A model generated the notes under the pieces. The model was given only the letters and a program-made list of their open reading frames with translations. It ran no database searches and was not told where the DNA came from. Source: Stropharia rugosoannulata (taxonomy: Eukaryota; Basidiomycota; Agaricomycetes; Agaricales; Strophariaceae). From it: a stretch of DNA of 64,000 nucleotides. Within the stretch, counting starts at the first letter, position 1. Every line of letters begins with the position of its first letter. Location of the stretch: positions 1 through 64,000 of the forward strand of contig JANCIK010000016.1 of assembly GCA_028532985.1 (NCBI GenBank). The letters run 5' to 3'. Below are positions 11,376-22,526 of this stretch, in pieces. A program made the position numbers and the translations under genes.

Positions 11376-14087
11376 ACCCACGATCGCGGTCATCTATATA
11401 TGCACTATCCTATCCTACCTCTATCACAATACTCATACTGTTATATTTATGTATGTATACAAGGCACTTAATGGATCTTCCAACTACTACGGTGAACTCC
11501 GTACGACATATGCTTGTTCAACGAGCATCCTCAGTTTAGTATACTGAGTACTACAAAGGGGTAAGACATGTTCTCGGTCCGCCAAGGTGTATAGATCAAT
11601 GAATGTCTCACAAGTATTTATTTACTAGTAACTTGCGCACGTACGATGCTTTCGGCATGTTCGCATGCATCCCGGGTCTGTGCTGCATGCAATGTTCGTG
11701 AGTCCAAAAGCGATTTTACATATTCACCGGTATTTGATGGTCGGCGGGTTTATTCAGTACACAGAACAATGAGATTACAATGGTATATCGCGCAGAAGAT
11801 TCGGAATGGCCCACAGAGATGCAGGCATGATACATGTCTTTCAGTTGTCTTTTCCGCATCCTAGGTATTAATGTTTACACTATGGACGCTACATATGCTT
11901 CAAGTATCACTTGAATAAACATATTAGGAATGTTTACAACAACATACACATTCTCAAACATAATGAATGTCCGTGGGGAAACATCCGACCGCGTTTTGCA
12001 TCTGAACTTCCAACATATCGCTTTAATTGCGACAGCCTTAACCATCTTGACAAGCTGTCCTAAGGGACCACGGGGAGCTGCTAGCTGCTTCAAAACACAG
12101 TGTTTTTCGAAAGCACCTGCCATAACTCGGTGCATTCCGAACATCTACACTAGAATACTTGACGGGGCTGCATACACTGTAGACCATATGGATAAGTAAA
12201 ACACCCTTATTCAATAGAAATGGGGAAATACGTGCGGAAAATGTAGGAGCGCTCACCATGCGCTGCCTGCGCACTAATCTTCCAAGTTTTGGATACTGAT
12301 TGCGCTAGAGGCCAGTCTGCTGTGCATTATTTGGTATCAGAATATCATGTTATTCTCTAATGTAAGCGATAATTCCACGGACCTTTTTTTTTTTTTTTTT
12401 TTTTGAAATAAGACGTAAATTCGGAAAGGAGGAGGGGGTGTACGTGTCCCAGTGCGTTCTAGGCTGCGATGTCCACGCAACCGCAGGGAGCCGCTTGGGA
12501 CCCTCTGACTGGACATGGGTAGCCTATATCTAACTGATAATTACAGTGCGCCATGCCCATTTTGCTGTATGCATGTAGTACGAGCATATCCATCTCCCTG
12601 TGCGCATGGTTAAATTACCAACTACTTTCACTCATCTCTGAGATGGTGTTTGTACACAAAGGTCATTTATAGCCACTATATATAACCTATACAGTGGAAT
12701 TTTCAATACATGTCGATTTAAACATGAGCGGGCGCAGTGCGCGTTTTGCCACAGAAAGCGCGTTCGAGAGCGCACTCGACGCTGCTGCTTCTAGAGTATG
12801 GCCCTAAGTACATTGTGGATGAGATAAATATAGCTTGTATGAGCCCCCAAAACCAGCTGGAATTCGGTTTAATTGTATATAACGCGAAAATCGTGGTATG
12901 GAGCGCTACGCGCACATAGCTTCCAAGAGCGCAGGGTAAACGAGAAGCTCCGAGCAGGATCCGACGCTTCTTCACCTAATGCACAGCCCCAGGTACGCGG
13001 GAACTACGGGTCTAATCTGGGTGAATTGTACGAGAAAAGAGGGGGGGAGGAGCGGAGCAGTCACCCGCGCTGTGATCCTGCCGTGGCTTATGTCCGGGTG
13101 TACAGATCAACCATGTGTGAGCTCCAACTGGATTACAAATGTAGAGTACATAGTAATACGTTCCTGTGAAACTATAATATTTCAATTTAAGTGCGCATAT
13201 CCTATGTAAGTACGTCTGTGCAAGAGGTTCCCCCAACGCAAGGTAAACACCCTTACATATCTCGAATACAGGACTCATACTTCAGCTTCATGCGTAGATA
13301 TTGATTTCTAATGTATTGAGCATCAGAATATTGCGCTCCCCCAATATCTCATATGTACAACGGCGCGCACGCTCAATGTTTTCGCGTGCTACGCGCCCTA
13401 CGAGCACGGCTGCAGAAAAGCAGGGGACGTAGCAGACCTGGTACGTAGCACATGCCTGATGGCTGCAGCGACACCGAGTTATTGGCACGTCCCGCACATG
13501 CCAGCGACTCAGTCCGGACATATCGACGCCCCGGAGCTCCTATACACACAATCCTGCCTGGGAGCCTAAGGCAAGCACAGCTGAGCATTGAGTCCCGAAG
13601 GCTCTTCCCCGCGGCGAGAAACACTCGAAATTGATGTTTTGCTACCCATATACGTTCCATACTTACTCACAACGTAGTTTACACCCACAATAGAGCGTTT
13701 TGGTACACAATACAGCAGACGCGATGCGTTCTGGCCCCAAGACGATGTATGAACTTCCCGCAAACGCCCTCTGGCTGCGCAACTCATAGAACACATCTCT
13801 GGGAAGTTTAAACCGCCCTACTGCTGGGGCCGATGTCCCGCGCCGAGCGGCACCCCGCTTGGAGGATATGCATTCTATTCACGGGGAGGCGCAGGGCCGA
13901 CCCAGGTAGGTCGCATACTTACTCTCCTTTTTTTCCCTCTCCTAATCCTTTGTACAGAGCACTTACGGCTTCATCGCAGAGGCGTCCGTGGAACATCTTT
14001 CACAGCACACAACACCTCCACTTTGACGGGTATATGTCGATTTTGCGGGGGAAGACCGAAAATGGTGCATAAGGGTAAGACACTCAC
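11376..14087. other. intergenic, includes a 21-base T run; possible eroded atg4 tail
   Basis: No gene recognised. A run of 21 T lies at 12384-12404. The stretch just below the damaged atg4 (about 13830-13910, minus strand) has short resemblances to the expected C-terminal segment, such as a GRP triplet and a PSGVPLG-like string, but no DPHH motif. Confidence 0.3.
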
Positions 14088-15922
14088 CTTGATAGTCTCG
14101 TAATAGATGGGATTCACGCCCTCAATACCCAGTCTAATCCCGAGCAAGATGAGAACGGGCCGCTCGCCCCAGGATGCGGTGTGCTGGCGGCGGGGCACGC
14201 GGGAAGCGTTGCCATGACTGGCAGCAAAGACAGAGGATTGATAGAGTGTGCCATCGACAGCGAGGGCGACCGATAAACCACTCTCGGGAAATGAGCTGAC
14301 CAGTGTCCTGTACACCGAAGGAAGCAAAGTTAGTAACGGTAGAATCAAGCAGGTAGACAGAAATAAACAATTAAATCAGTCCACAATAACATGAAATCAA
14401 GAAGGAAGAAAATAAAATGATATCAATGAATGAGAAGAGAAGGAGCGGGGTAAATGAAATATGACGCAGGGACCACTAAAAATATGAATGAAGACACTCA
14501 CTTGATAGCGCCAGCAGCCACACTGGGCCCGAACCACTGTCCAACGTCCGTGCCCAGCTCCTTGCCAGCGAGAGCCATTCTGTGCACGCTGAAAGGGGCG
14601 TGGGGTGACGGGCGTGTCGAGAAACCATGTTAGAATGCGAACATATGTTGCATATTCCGGAGTTGCCACTGGATGTGGGGGACGGCGCCAGTCTTGAAGA
14701 AAGTGAGTCAACATTCATAAGGGAAGAGGCGCACGTACCACGGCCCAGGTGGACGCCGACAAGGGCGTTGGCGAGGAGACTTTGTCCTGTACGCAACATG
14801 CACCCCCACCCCGTATCAGCGCTCCATGTCTTCTCCCCAGCCCAGGGCCAGACCTTCCTGCCCACTGTCGGGCTTTGATTCTCGTCCAGTGTCGTCGAGC
14901 TCACCGAAAATGGCGGAGAGCACGGCGGTAGCTCAACGAGACGGCCATCGCGGATAGGAGTGGGGAGGTGAGAGCGGTAAGTGAGCCATACGCGAGATGT
15001 GAAATCAGAGTAGAAAGCAGGTGGCCAAACAGCACCGGGGTCGGGAGGCGGACGTGGGCCCTTGTTGGTCGCAGTACCCGTCGTACCGGAAGTGGCACTG
15101 CCGTGTCCAGCACTGCTGGTAGGAGACGAATGACCATCAGCAGAGGAGAAGGCAGCGGAGCTGGAAGAGCTGCGCCAGCTCCCTCTGCGACCTTTGATCT
15201 TGCGCTGCGGGGTGGGTGGAGTCGGCGCATGTGGGTCAACTGGTGGACCTTCCCAGCCGGGGTGTTGCACGCCCAGAAGCCAGATGGGGGCGCCGCAGCG
15301 GTCAGGGACTGCGTCCGAGTCGAGGAGATAGAGCATAGCCTTGTCCTTGCCATGCTTCGCCGCGGCGAGGAGAGCCGCAGGTCCGCTGAATAGCTTGCGG
15401 GCAGGGCTAGCATGACTGGAGCTGGAATCATATCCGGAAGGCGATGTTCCACGGGAATGCTGAGCGAGGATGGCGGGGAGAGAGAGGTCGGTGGAAGAAG
15501 ACGAGAAGGTGTGCGTGAACCAGCCCGAGAGGCGAGTGGGCAGGTCGCCGATGCGCGCCGAGCCCGACGGGGCGCCAGTACTCGAGGTGCTGACATACAA
15601 GTTTATGTGCTGCGTCTCAGGCGCAGAGGCAACTGGGCGCTCGGAGCGCGTACGGGGCGCGGGGACGGGATGTTGACGGGGCCAGGGCTGGTGGGCGCTG
15701 GTGGTTCGACGGTGATCGGGGTTCATCAACGCCAAAATCGGTTGGGAGGTCGGCCGAGGGCTTACGGTCGCGGTTTATGGAGAGAAACTTGGAGCCCTTG
15801 CGCTGTTTCTGGTCCGGGGAGGCAACAGTGACTGACTCAGACTTGGATCGGTCGCGCTGTGTCTGTTTCTGGAGAAACCGGGGAAGCTTGGAGTGCGGCG
15901 TGCCGGGCGGAGACGAGGCCAT
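14088..15922 (-). pseudogene. atg4: Atg4 cysteine protease (peptidase C54), damaged and lacking its C-terminus
   Basis: Atg4 cleaves the C-terminus of Atg8 and removes it from lipid during autophagy in the cytosol. Landmarks: MASSPPGTPHSKLPRFLQ start at 15922; WFTHTFSSSSTDLSLP; FYSDFTSRVWLTYRSHLP; the catalytic-Cys segment DTGWGCMLRTGQSLLANAL; FPESGLSVALAVDGTLYQ; and GERPVLILLGIRLGIEG with NPIYYETIK. Splice sites near 14739/14692 and 14502/14307 fit. The frame changes twice outside introns: between ASTSRPRAP-type sequence and ERPVASAPETQHINL (about 15655-15665), and inside the segment before [14 protein letters not shown] (about 14604-14612, one extra base in a C run). The last recognisable exon ends at 14088, and the exon with the DPHH Asp-His pair was not found. 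It is either a pseudogene or a truncated gene partly affected by assembly errors in C/G runs. A working copy would be expected elsewhere. Confidence 0.8.
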
Positions 15923-17138
15923 GGTCTGCAGAGAATTAGGAGGAGCAGATGAAAACGGCATGGACTGACGGTTCCTAATCTGCTGCTTCCTGCGTGTCTG
16001 TCGCCCGATCTCGGGTCGTGGCAGGCACCTCGCTCGCTCGTCGTCAGATAGTCGTGATGGTCGTCCGATGGCGAGTGATCTCGTCGCTGCTGAAAGCGGT
16101 GAGCTCGTCGTCGTGGTGGAATGGAGTGAGACGGAGATGGGCTCCAGAACCACCCGCCATCCTTCCTGTTTGGTCTTTGTTTGCCATCGTCCTCAGCCCT
16201 TCCCACCCCTCTACCATAAACATACCGTTTCTGACTTCACATCTATCACAGAGAGTTCCATGTTTCTATCTCCTGCCAGACTTCTCGTTCAGAGAAGACC
16301 TTCAGTTTCAACTTTGAAAAGCCACATGCGTGATTACCAAATGAATAGAGTTGGAATCAAGTTGGAATACACAAGAACTATGGGCTAAGAACCGCTAGAA
16401 AGCGAATATATGCCCTTCTAGGTAAATTATTTCCAGATATATGCGCTAGGAAAGACCCACACAATATCAAGCCGAAATCTAGAGCTCCCGCATTCAACAG
16501 GGCTTCCTTGGTTATCCCTAGCTGTTAAGTCGCTCGCTATAAACGATATGAACTCAGACATGGGCAGCAGTGCAATTCCGAGGCCAGGCCATGATATCCG
16601 TACATAGCTTCCGGATAAAACGAGAGAGACAATCGAAGTGTATTAGATTGGTATTAGACGGAGATGAAAGATGAAAGTAAATCACACCGCTAACGCCAGA
16701 TGCAAGCCGAAGCGGAGCTTGAATACTGCCGATAGTACCGTATAACTTGAGTCAAACTTGAGCTTGAGTATTTGTTGGCTCGCTCAAGGCTTGCTACCAG
16801 CTGGTTCTTTTTGCAAAGCTTCATTCCAGTTCAGAGAAACATGGAAACTTCCAAAGCTGTACAGCATTATTTTACATGACCCGTTCAACACGCGTCGACT
16901 TTTATTGCCCCAATTCCCGAAATTTGACAACATAGTTGCAACAAAGTCCGTTAGGCTTTCAAAATAAATTATGCATATATAGTACAGTGCAGCTCTGCCA
17001 TAGGCAATGAGAGTCTACGGTGGCGTGATATGTCATGGAAATGAGGCGTAAATTAGTAGGTCAGCGGAGGAGCTAAAGACTGGAAATCTTTCTCGTCTTT
17101 TGAGGTCTTTTTCATGACGCTTCGTATAAGTATCCCGA
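15923..17138. other. intergenic, upstream of atg4
   Basis: The first 250 bases are open and GC-rich on the minus strand and may be atg4 leader. An in-frame ATG at 15961 is an alternative start. From 16300 on the DNA is AT-rich with no recognised gene. Confidence 0.35.
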
Positions 17139-17140
17139 TA

Positions 17141-17830
17141 CAGTATACTGACGTTCCTTGGGACACTCTACGTCCTTGGGACAAACACATTTTTCAAGCT
17201 CAATTTTACTCCGACTACTTTGTAATTACACACAAATATCGCCTTCATACTAATACATATTCTACTGGAGTATCTAAGTAATCCGTACAATCGTTGAAGA
17301 TGGGCAGAACATTTAACTTGAAAAATACACCAATTTTGGCCATCATATTAATCTTTCACACAATTTCACCTAAGCTCACCAAATTTTTCAAGCTAATAGC
17401 TACACTTCCAGTTAGCTGCTTCCTTGGAATTCCATAATCCCATGTTTTTAAAGAGATAGCGGTGCTATTGGATTCACAATTATGTTTCTGTTCTGGAGTG
17501 TTGAGACGTGTGACAAAGTTGTTGACGAAATGGCTTAGCATGTACACGCGTCATTGATTTGTCAAACTCGCGTGACATTTCAAATACTGCTCGGCCTCAT
17601 CGGCTTGACCTTGTCACACGTGTCCCAATGACTGTCAAATGTGACATTTGCTACTTTTCAAAAAAACCTACTTTTATAACCAGACAACAGCTTAACATAA
17701 CTTTTTAACCCTGAGATTGGTAGTTTATATGTTCTGCTACAGTACTGTGCCATAATTTTTCGGAAAACTTTTGTAATAGAGAATAGGGAGCCAAAAAGAA
17801 AATGTTGTCCCAAGGAACGTCAGTATACTG
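17141..17830. mobile_element. 690-bp Tc1/mariner (pogo-like) TIR element, non-autonomous
   Basis: Perfect 25-bp terminal inverted repeats lie at 17141-17165 (starting CAGTATACTGACGTTCCTTG) and 17806-17830. They are flanked by TA on both sides (17139-17140 and 17831-17832), the target duplication of Tc1/mariner superfamily elements. Ends beginning CAGT are common in the pogo/Fot1 branch. CGTCCTTGGGACA just inside the left end is a subterminal repeat. The interior is AT-rich. A 63-codon minus-strand frame at 17356-17547 contains KTWDYGIPRKQLTG, weakly like the N-terminal helix-turn-helix of pogo transposases. No DDE catalytic region is present, so it would need transposase from elsewhere. It ends 90 bases from the 3' end of the DUF4436 gene. 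Confidence 0.85.
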
Positions 17831-17919
17831 TACTGCATAGCGATATGATCACCATTTGCAATACCAGTCCGAGCGAGTCTACATGCATTGGTCAGTTACC
17901 GCGAAACGGTCACAGTAAG

Positions 17920-19089
17920 TCAAATGAAACGCATACCGAGTAATATACCTACAAATCACCGAGCCGACAAGGTTAGCATGGGGTCCCACGAGAGACGCGC
18001 AACAATTTAACCCACCGAACGGTGGGTTCTGAACGAACAAACCCCTGATCTGGGGAAGCGTAAGTATGATAGTGAGCGGGAGCACAACAATGCCCTCTCC
18101 AAAGTCCTCGCCGAGGTGTGACAAAAGGGTGATATAAGCAACAAGCAACGTCAACAACCAGTTAACCGCGAAAAGTGAGATCGCGAAGAGCTTCGTCTAA
18201 GTCGTGCGTGTGAGCCCGAGCTCCGTCGTGCGGCTCTGCACCAGCGTGCCATTGAACACCGTCTGCGTCGCACTCTCGAAAGACAGCGGAGTGAAGTTGT
18301 CCACCTCGTCCGTGAATGCGAGCCGCACTATGGGGAGCGACGTGTTGGTGCGCGCGTCGAGAACGAAGAAGGACGTTGTGGCATGGTAGTAATCGAACGG
18401 GTACCAGAACGCCTGGTCAAACACGTTGTGGATGCTCGGCAGAACCGCGACCTGGATGTCCAGCTGGTGCGTCTTGGTGAACTGGACCTGGTTCTGTACG
18501 CTGCAGGAGCCGGTCAGTGCTGTAGTGGGAAATGTGTGATTAGGGTAGATTTACAATACGGTAACATTTCCGGGGAGGAGGGGGTGCAGGTCGACGGGGT
18601 CGTAACTCGATTCCAGGACCCTACAAGTAGGAAGATTTTATACGTTAAGGGCTGTGATGCAAATAACGGGGAATGACTTCACAAACATACCCATCAACAT
18701 AAATACTAAGCGGTATACTTGGCACGCCGCACGGCGGATTACCTTGATACGGGCCCTGGTTCTCCAACCGCAGCGCGCCGCACCCCCCAACGAGCCACGA
18801 GACAGTCACTGCGCGGCCAGGAATATCCACCTGGAACATGCGGCCTATTACAAAGAGCTAAAAGACAAGGAGGTGACTCGCTCAGCAAGGTCAGTGAAGG
18901 TCTGCTACTACTTCCACGCACCGTATCCACCGAGTTATCAATGAACCGTTCAATCGTGTCGGGACTCGATTTGGACGAGGTGCCTACCAGGGCGATTGTG
19001 GCTGCCACACCCAGAAGAACAAGATGAGCGGCTATGAGGTAGAGTAGCTCTCGCATACGCCATTTATTTGACATCCTTGCTGGCGCCAT
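17920..19089 (-). pseudogene. DUF4436-family membrane protein, one premature stop
   Basis: Five exons, 19089-18918, 18844-18691, 18620-18555, 18500-18016 and 17948-17920, sum to 906 bases in one frame. The N-terminus holds a helix (LYLIAAHLVLLGVAATIALV). The extracytoplasmic part includes MFQVDIPGRAVTVSWLVGGC, VPSIPLSIYVDG and the family signature WYPFDYYHATTSFFVLDAR. The C-terminus has hydrophobic segments AISLFAVNWLLTLLVAYITL and GIVVLPLTIILTLP. This order is that of fungal DUF4436 proteins, function unknown. One TAG at 18197-18199 interrupts the frame just before the C-terminal helices; CAG to TAG would explain it. Everything else is open and spliceable, so the loss is recent or a base error. 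A decayed relative is at 50770-51050. Confidence 0.75.
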
Positions 19090-20169
19090 CTTTTCTCCGG
19101 TCCGAGGAGAAAAAGTGGGAATGGAAAACGGAGTGTGCAAAGCGAGAGTGAGTACATGATTTAAGTATCCTTTAGTGCTGCAGCGGTACAGCTTTCAACT
19201 TGCATGAACATACATAATAAGCGAGATTAAATTATTTACCTGCTTTGATACCATCTCAACTTCATTCCAGCGCTTGGCGTTGCGTGTAAGCTTGTGTAAG
19301 TAAAATGTGCTACCGCGGATAGGTTACGACTAACCATCGACCATCAACTTGCTTGAGACGATGTCGTTGAACACAGATATTTTATAACTGTTTAAGGTTA
19401 CCAGTAAGCAAAGGCGGACAGAACCTTAGAGGGAGTTGTTCATACATTGTAGGCTCGATCAAAGGTGTGCACAGCAATTGAACTGTGATGTTGCCGTGAT
19501 GAGTCGTGAAGCGTGAAGCTTGGAGCACCAGCTGGCGCCGGTCAGTGTTTCACGGAGACCGGCTACCTCGCTTGTTAGGTAGGGTTAATTTGATCGGAAG
19601 AGAAGGCATTTAGACCCTTATAGGGCTTCACGGGCATCTGCATTGTTTAATAAGCGCCGGAATCTCATTTAATGCCTATAAAGCAATAAGATATATAATG
19701 CGTGTAAGTTAACCTTACAGTCAGTACTACAGTGTACTACGCGCACTTGACACACATGCAGTGACTTGTGTCAAGTTACATTTGTAGTGCGCAATATGTG
19801 CACACAAAGGTGTGCGAGGCAACTAAGAAAATTGACGAATCAATATAAACGCGTCGCGCCATATACCTAACCCTTGAACAGCGTATCGATCTGCATTGAG
19901 CTATGACTGGATCCTAGCCAGCATCAAACGCTGCGCTGTGTCGGTGATTCAAATTGTGGTGTGAACTTCTCGAATATAGGAAGTGGGCAATCGTGCGGGC
20001 CGGGGACGGCACGGGCATGCCGTTCTTGTCCTTCACAAGGTCACCACCGCCGATGATGCCGGCACAGGCCGGCATTGTGCTCCGCTCCCCGCACTCCTTT
20101 GTATTCATACTGCCGCGTTGTACGTCGTTGAGCAGGAGTTTCCACAAAAGCATACAAACTCATTAACTT
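19090..20169. other. intergenic, no gene recognised
   Basis: AT-rich DNA without a supportable gene. A 9-bp stem (ACTTGACAC at 19745-19753 with its complement at 19768-19776) is the only structure noted. Confidence 0.3.
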
Positions 20170-20174
20170 ATAAA

Positions 20175-20258
20175 TACCCCTGCTCGATGCTCGCACGACC
20201 CACTGCGACGACGCTGACCGTCTTCATGCGCGGCCTCGCGCGTGCGGCGTTTCCCTAG
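20175..20258 (+). pseudogene. PPR-family fragment D
   Basis: The plus strand reads LARPTATTLTVFMRGLARAA, matching LPARPTVATQTVLVRGLP followed by ARAAFF of PPR copy C with a gap of about 24 bases. Bases agree closely, for example CGCACGACC and ACCGTC shared in phase. Only about 80 bp are present, and in the opposite orientation to copies A-C. Confidence 0.5.
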
Positions 20259-20436
20259 AGAGTGGGTACTTCTTTTGATGCGCTCGCCATGTATTTTGTG
20301 CAGAAATAAATAGTCTACTTCTTCTAATAGGCCTGTCCATAAGCATTTTAAGGCTAGGAAGCACAAATACATGCACCCTAAAGCCCGCTCAGCGTTGACT
20401 GAGCACCTTGATTTCAAGAAAGGTTTCTGGTGGCTA

Positions 20437-21717
20437 TTACTTTGCTACTTGAGCTTCCGAAGTCAACAACAGTAATTCTGTACGTCTCTTCTTATTGTTT
20501 GGGGAAGGAGTGTGCTGAAAAGGGTGTGGAACAAGAGTGTTTCCAGTGTTTCCTTTCTTCAGCCATTTGCACAGTAGTGCCATACTGAGGATGATGACAG
20601 TTACTAATAAGAGACCTCCGGTTACGCCGGCTACGATCCTCATTTTACGGACCACGATAGAACTGTTGCCAAGGGACGAAGGCAAGGATGATGCAGTAGC
20701 AGAGACACTGATGTTAATACCGCTGATCGTCGCTGTTGGTGGCGTGACAACAACGCTTCCATTTTGAACGATGATGTAGCTGAGCACCAATGGAACTGTC
20801 CCTGAGTTTCCGTTGAAGCGCACAACAATCTCGTGCTTGCCGTGTGGAAGGTCCTGGGTTTGGAAGAGTCTTACATTAAACACGGGCGGTGTTGTATTGG
20901 TGGGAAAGGCGATAAGGTTAAAGGTTGTTGGTAGGCTTTGGTCAACAGAGTAGGTTGCAGTTGTTGAGCTCATCTGATTGAGATTTGCTGGAATGTATCC
21001 ATACCAACTGAGAGATTTTCCTGACAAACAGTACTGCTCAATATATAACATATCTGATAACAAATAATTACTCTTACACGTGAATTCAAATGTAAAGGTG
21101 GAATTTTCCGTGCTGGTTAGGTACCCAAAATACCTTGTTGACGGAGCCCAGCTTGAATCAAATGAACTTTGCACGGATGAGTCAAGGACATTGATCAAAA
21201 CGGAATTGTCGTATGGAAGCATAGAAGGCGAAGGCGTGTATTGAATGGAGTCAAACCAGAACGTCTGTGCCATCATGACAGTGACGTTAACGGTTAGTAC
21301 ATGGTTGGTGTCCTCCATTTCGGCTTGGCCGCAGAAAAGCCAGTTATTCTCTGGGAACTGGAAGGGTGCGCTTACTCCAATGCTGATACCATCCCCCAAG
21401 CACTCCCAGCTGGGGTCCAGAGCGCCAGAAACGTTAAGAAGATTATTGCTGCCTTGCACTCTAATATATGTACCTATAGTAGCATTCAATGACAATGGTA
21501 TTGTGGCTCTTTATATTCTGCCGTTGAAGAAACACTAACCTGAAAATGTGTAAGATAGACTAGCATTTGATACTGTCCCATGAAGTGTATCCTGATAGGT
21601 CAGACCATAGTTGCCGACGGAGTTCTGGCTTCCTGATGAATCCACAAACCAAGGTCCGGTGTATTCTATGCTTCAGTGATCAGTGTCATCAATGATAATG
21701 CACTGAGAACCAGCCAT
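20437..21717 (-). pseudogene. single-pass membrane protein with large ectodomain, one premature stop
   Basis: Two exons, 21717-21540 and 21473-20437, sum to 1215 bases (404 aa). Start MAGSQCIIIDDTDH, then a TGA at 21675-21673 (codon 15), then SIEYTGPWFVDSSGSQN and a long Thr/Ser/Asn-rich beta-type ectodomain with many N-glycosylation sequons (such as NVT, NST, NSS). One transmembrane helix lies near residues 336-359 (VAGVTGGLLLVTVIILSMAL). The basic cytoplasmic tail begins KWLKKG. Proteins of this layout are abundant in Agaricomycetes and of unknown function. The single TGA is the only lesion; CGA to TGA would account for it. The remaining frame and the splice site (donor GTTAGT) are good. 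Confidence 0.65.
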
Positions 21718-22526
21718 TGGACTTGTTATATCTCTGGTTGGGAACATTTTGCAAAAATACAAGTGTAGGTTGAGTTGGTCAAAAAGAGAGTCTGGAACAG
21801 GGACAAGAGGTACAAGGTCTGACAACTGGCTGTTATATCCTCACCGTTGATTTGTGCTGTGTCACAGCAACAGAATCATGTCTCATAACTATATCATTAC
21901 TGTAACTGAGATGTCAATGGAATTTGATGTCCTTCAGATAGCATGATAATTGGCATAGGCTTAATGATCAGAATTCAAGAATGGACATTTCTCTGAGATA
22001 TATCCGTCAGTTATGACCTCCTATTATCTTTCCTTACTTTGTAGTACATCTCCGATAGCTCCAAGAATACGCCCATAAATCTCCGGAATAACGAAACAAC
22101 TGTAGAGCAAAAGAAGTGTGCTGGGGATAGCAAGACCTATCTCGTCCGCATTGTTTGCATTCTCTTAAGCTGAGTGCACAAAACTAAAGAAGCCCATTCT
22201 CTCCGTCTGAATTAACCCAAGCGGCACCGTGAATGGGAGATGGTTGGGGGAAGGGTCCGCGGTGGGCAACGTTTTATAGGTAGGAGCGCTCTGCGGAGAG
22301 GAATCTTCAGTGCCGGTGAGCAGCAGCATATGGACAAGGCAAGTTGTGCATGGGAACGGCTAATCCCGGCGCCCATTAATAGTTCCAGAGGTCCATTTCG
22401 GTTCAGTTGGCTGTGCTTGTCAAAGGCATGAGGTTGCCTTGCGCTCGTTCTTTCCCTCCTTTCCCTTTCCTCACTCTCCCCTTGACCTCCTCCATCTTGG
22501 CAATCCGTCGCTGCTCTCTTATAATA
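21718..22526. other. intergenic, no gene recognised
   Basis: No coding region beyond short chance frames. The pyrimidine-rich stretch at 22440-22500 is probably the leader of the gene at 22527. Confidence 0.3.

Noticed and set aside
19740..19780. Palindrome with a 9-bp stem
   Set aside because: Short stem, 14-base loop, no flanking duplication or T run; common by chance in AT-rich DNA.
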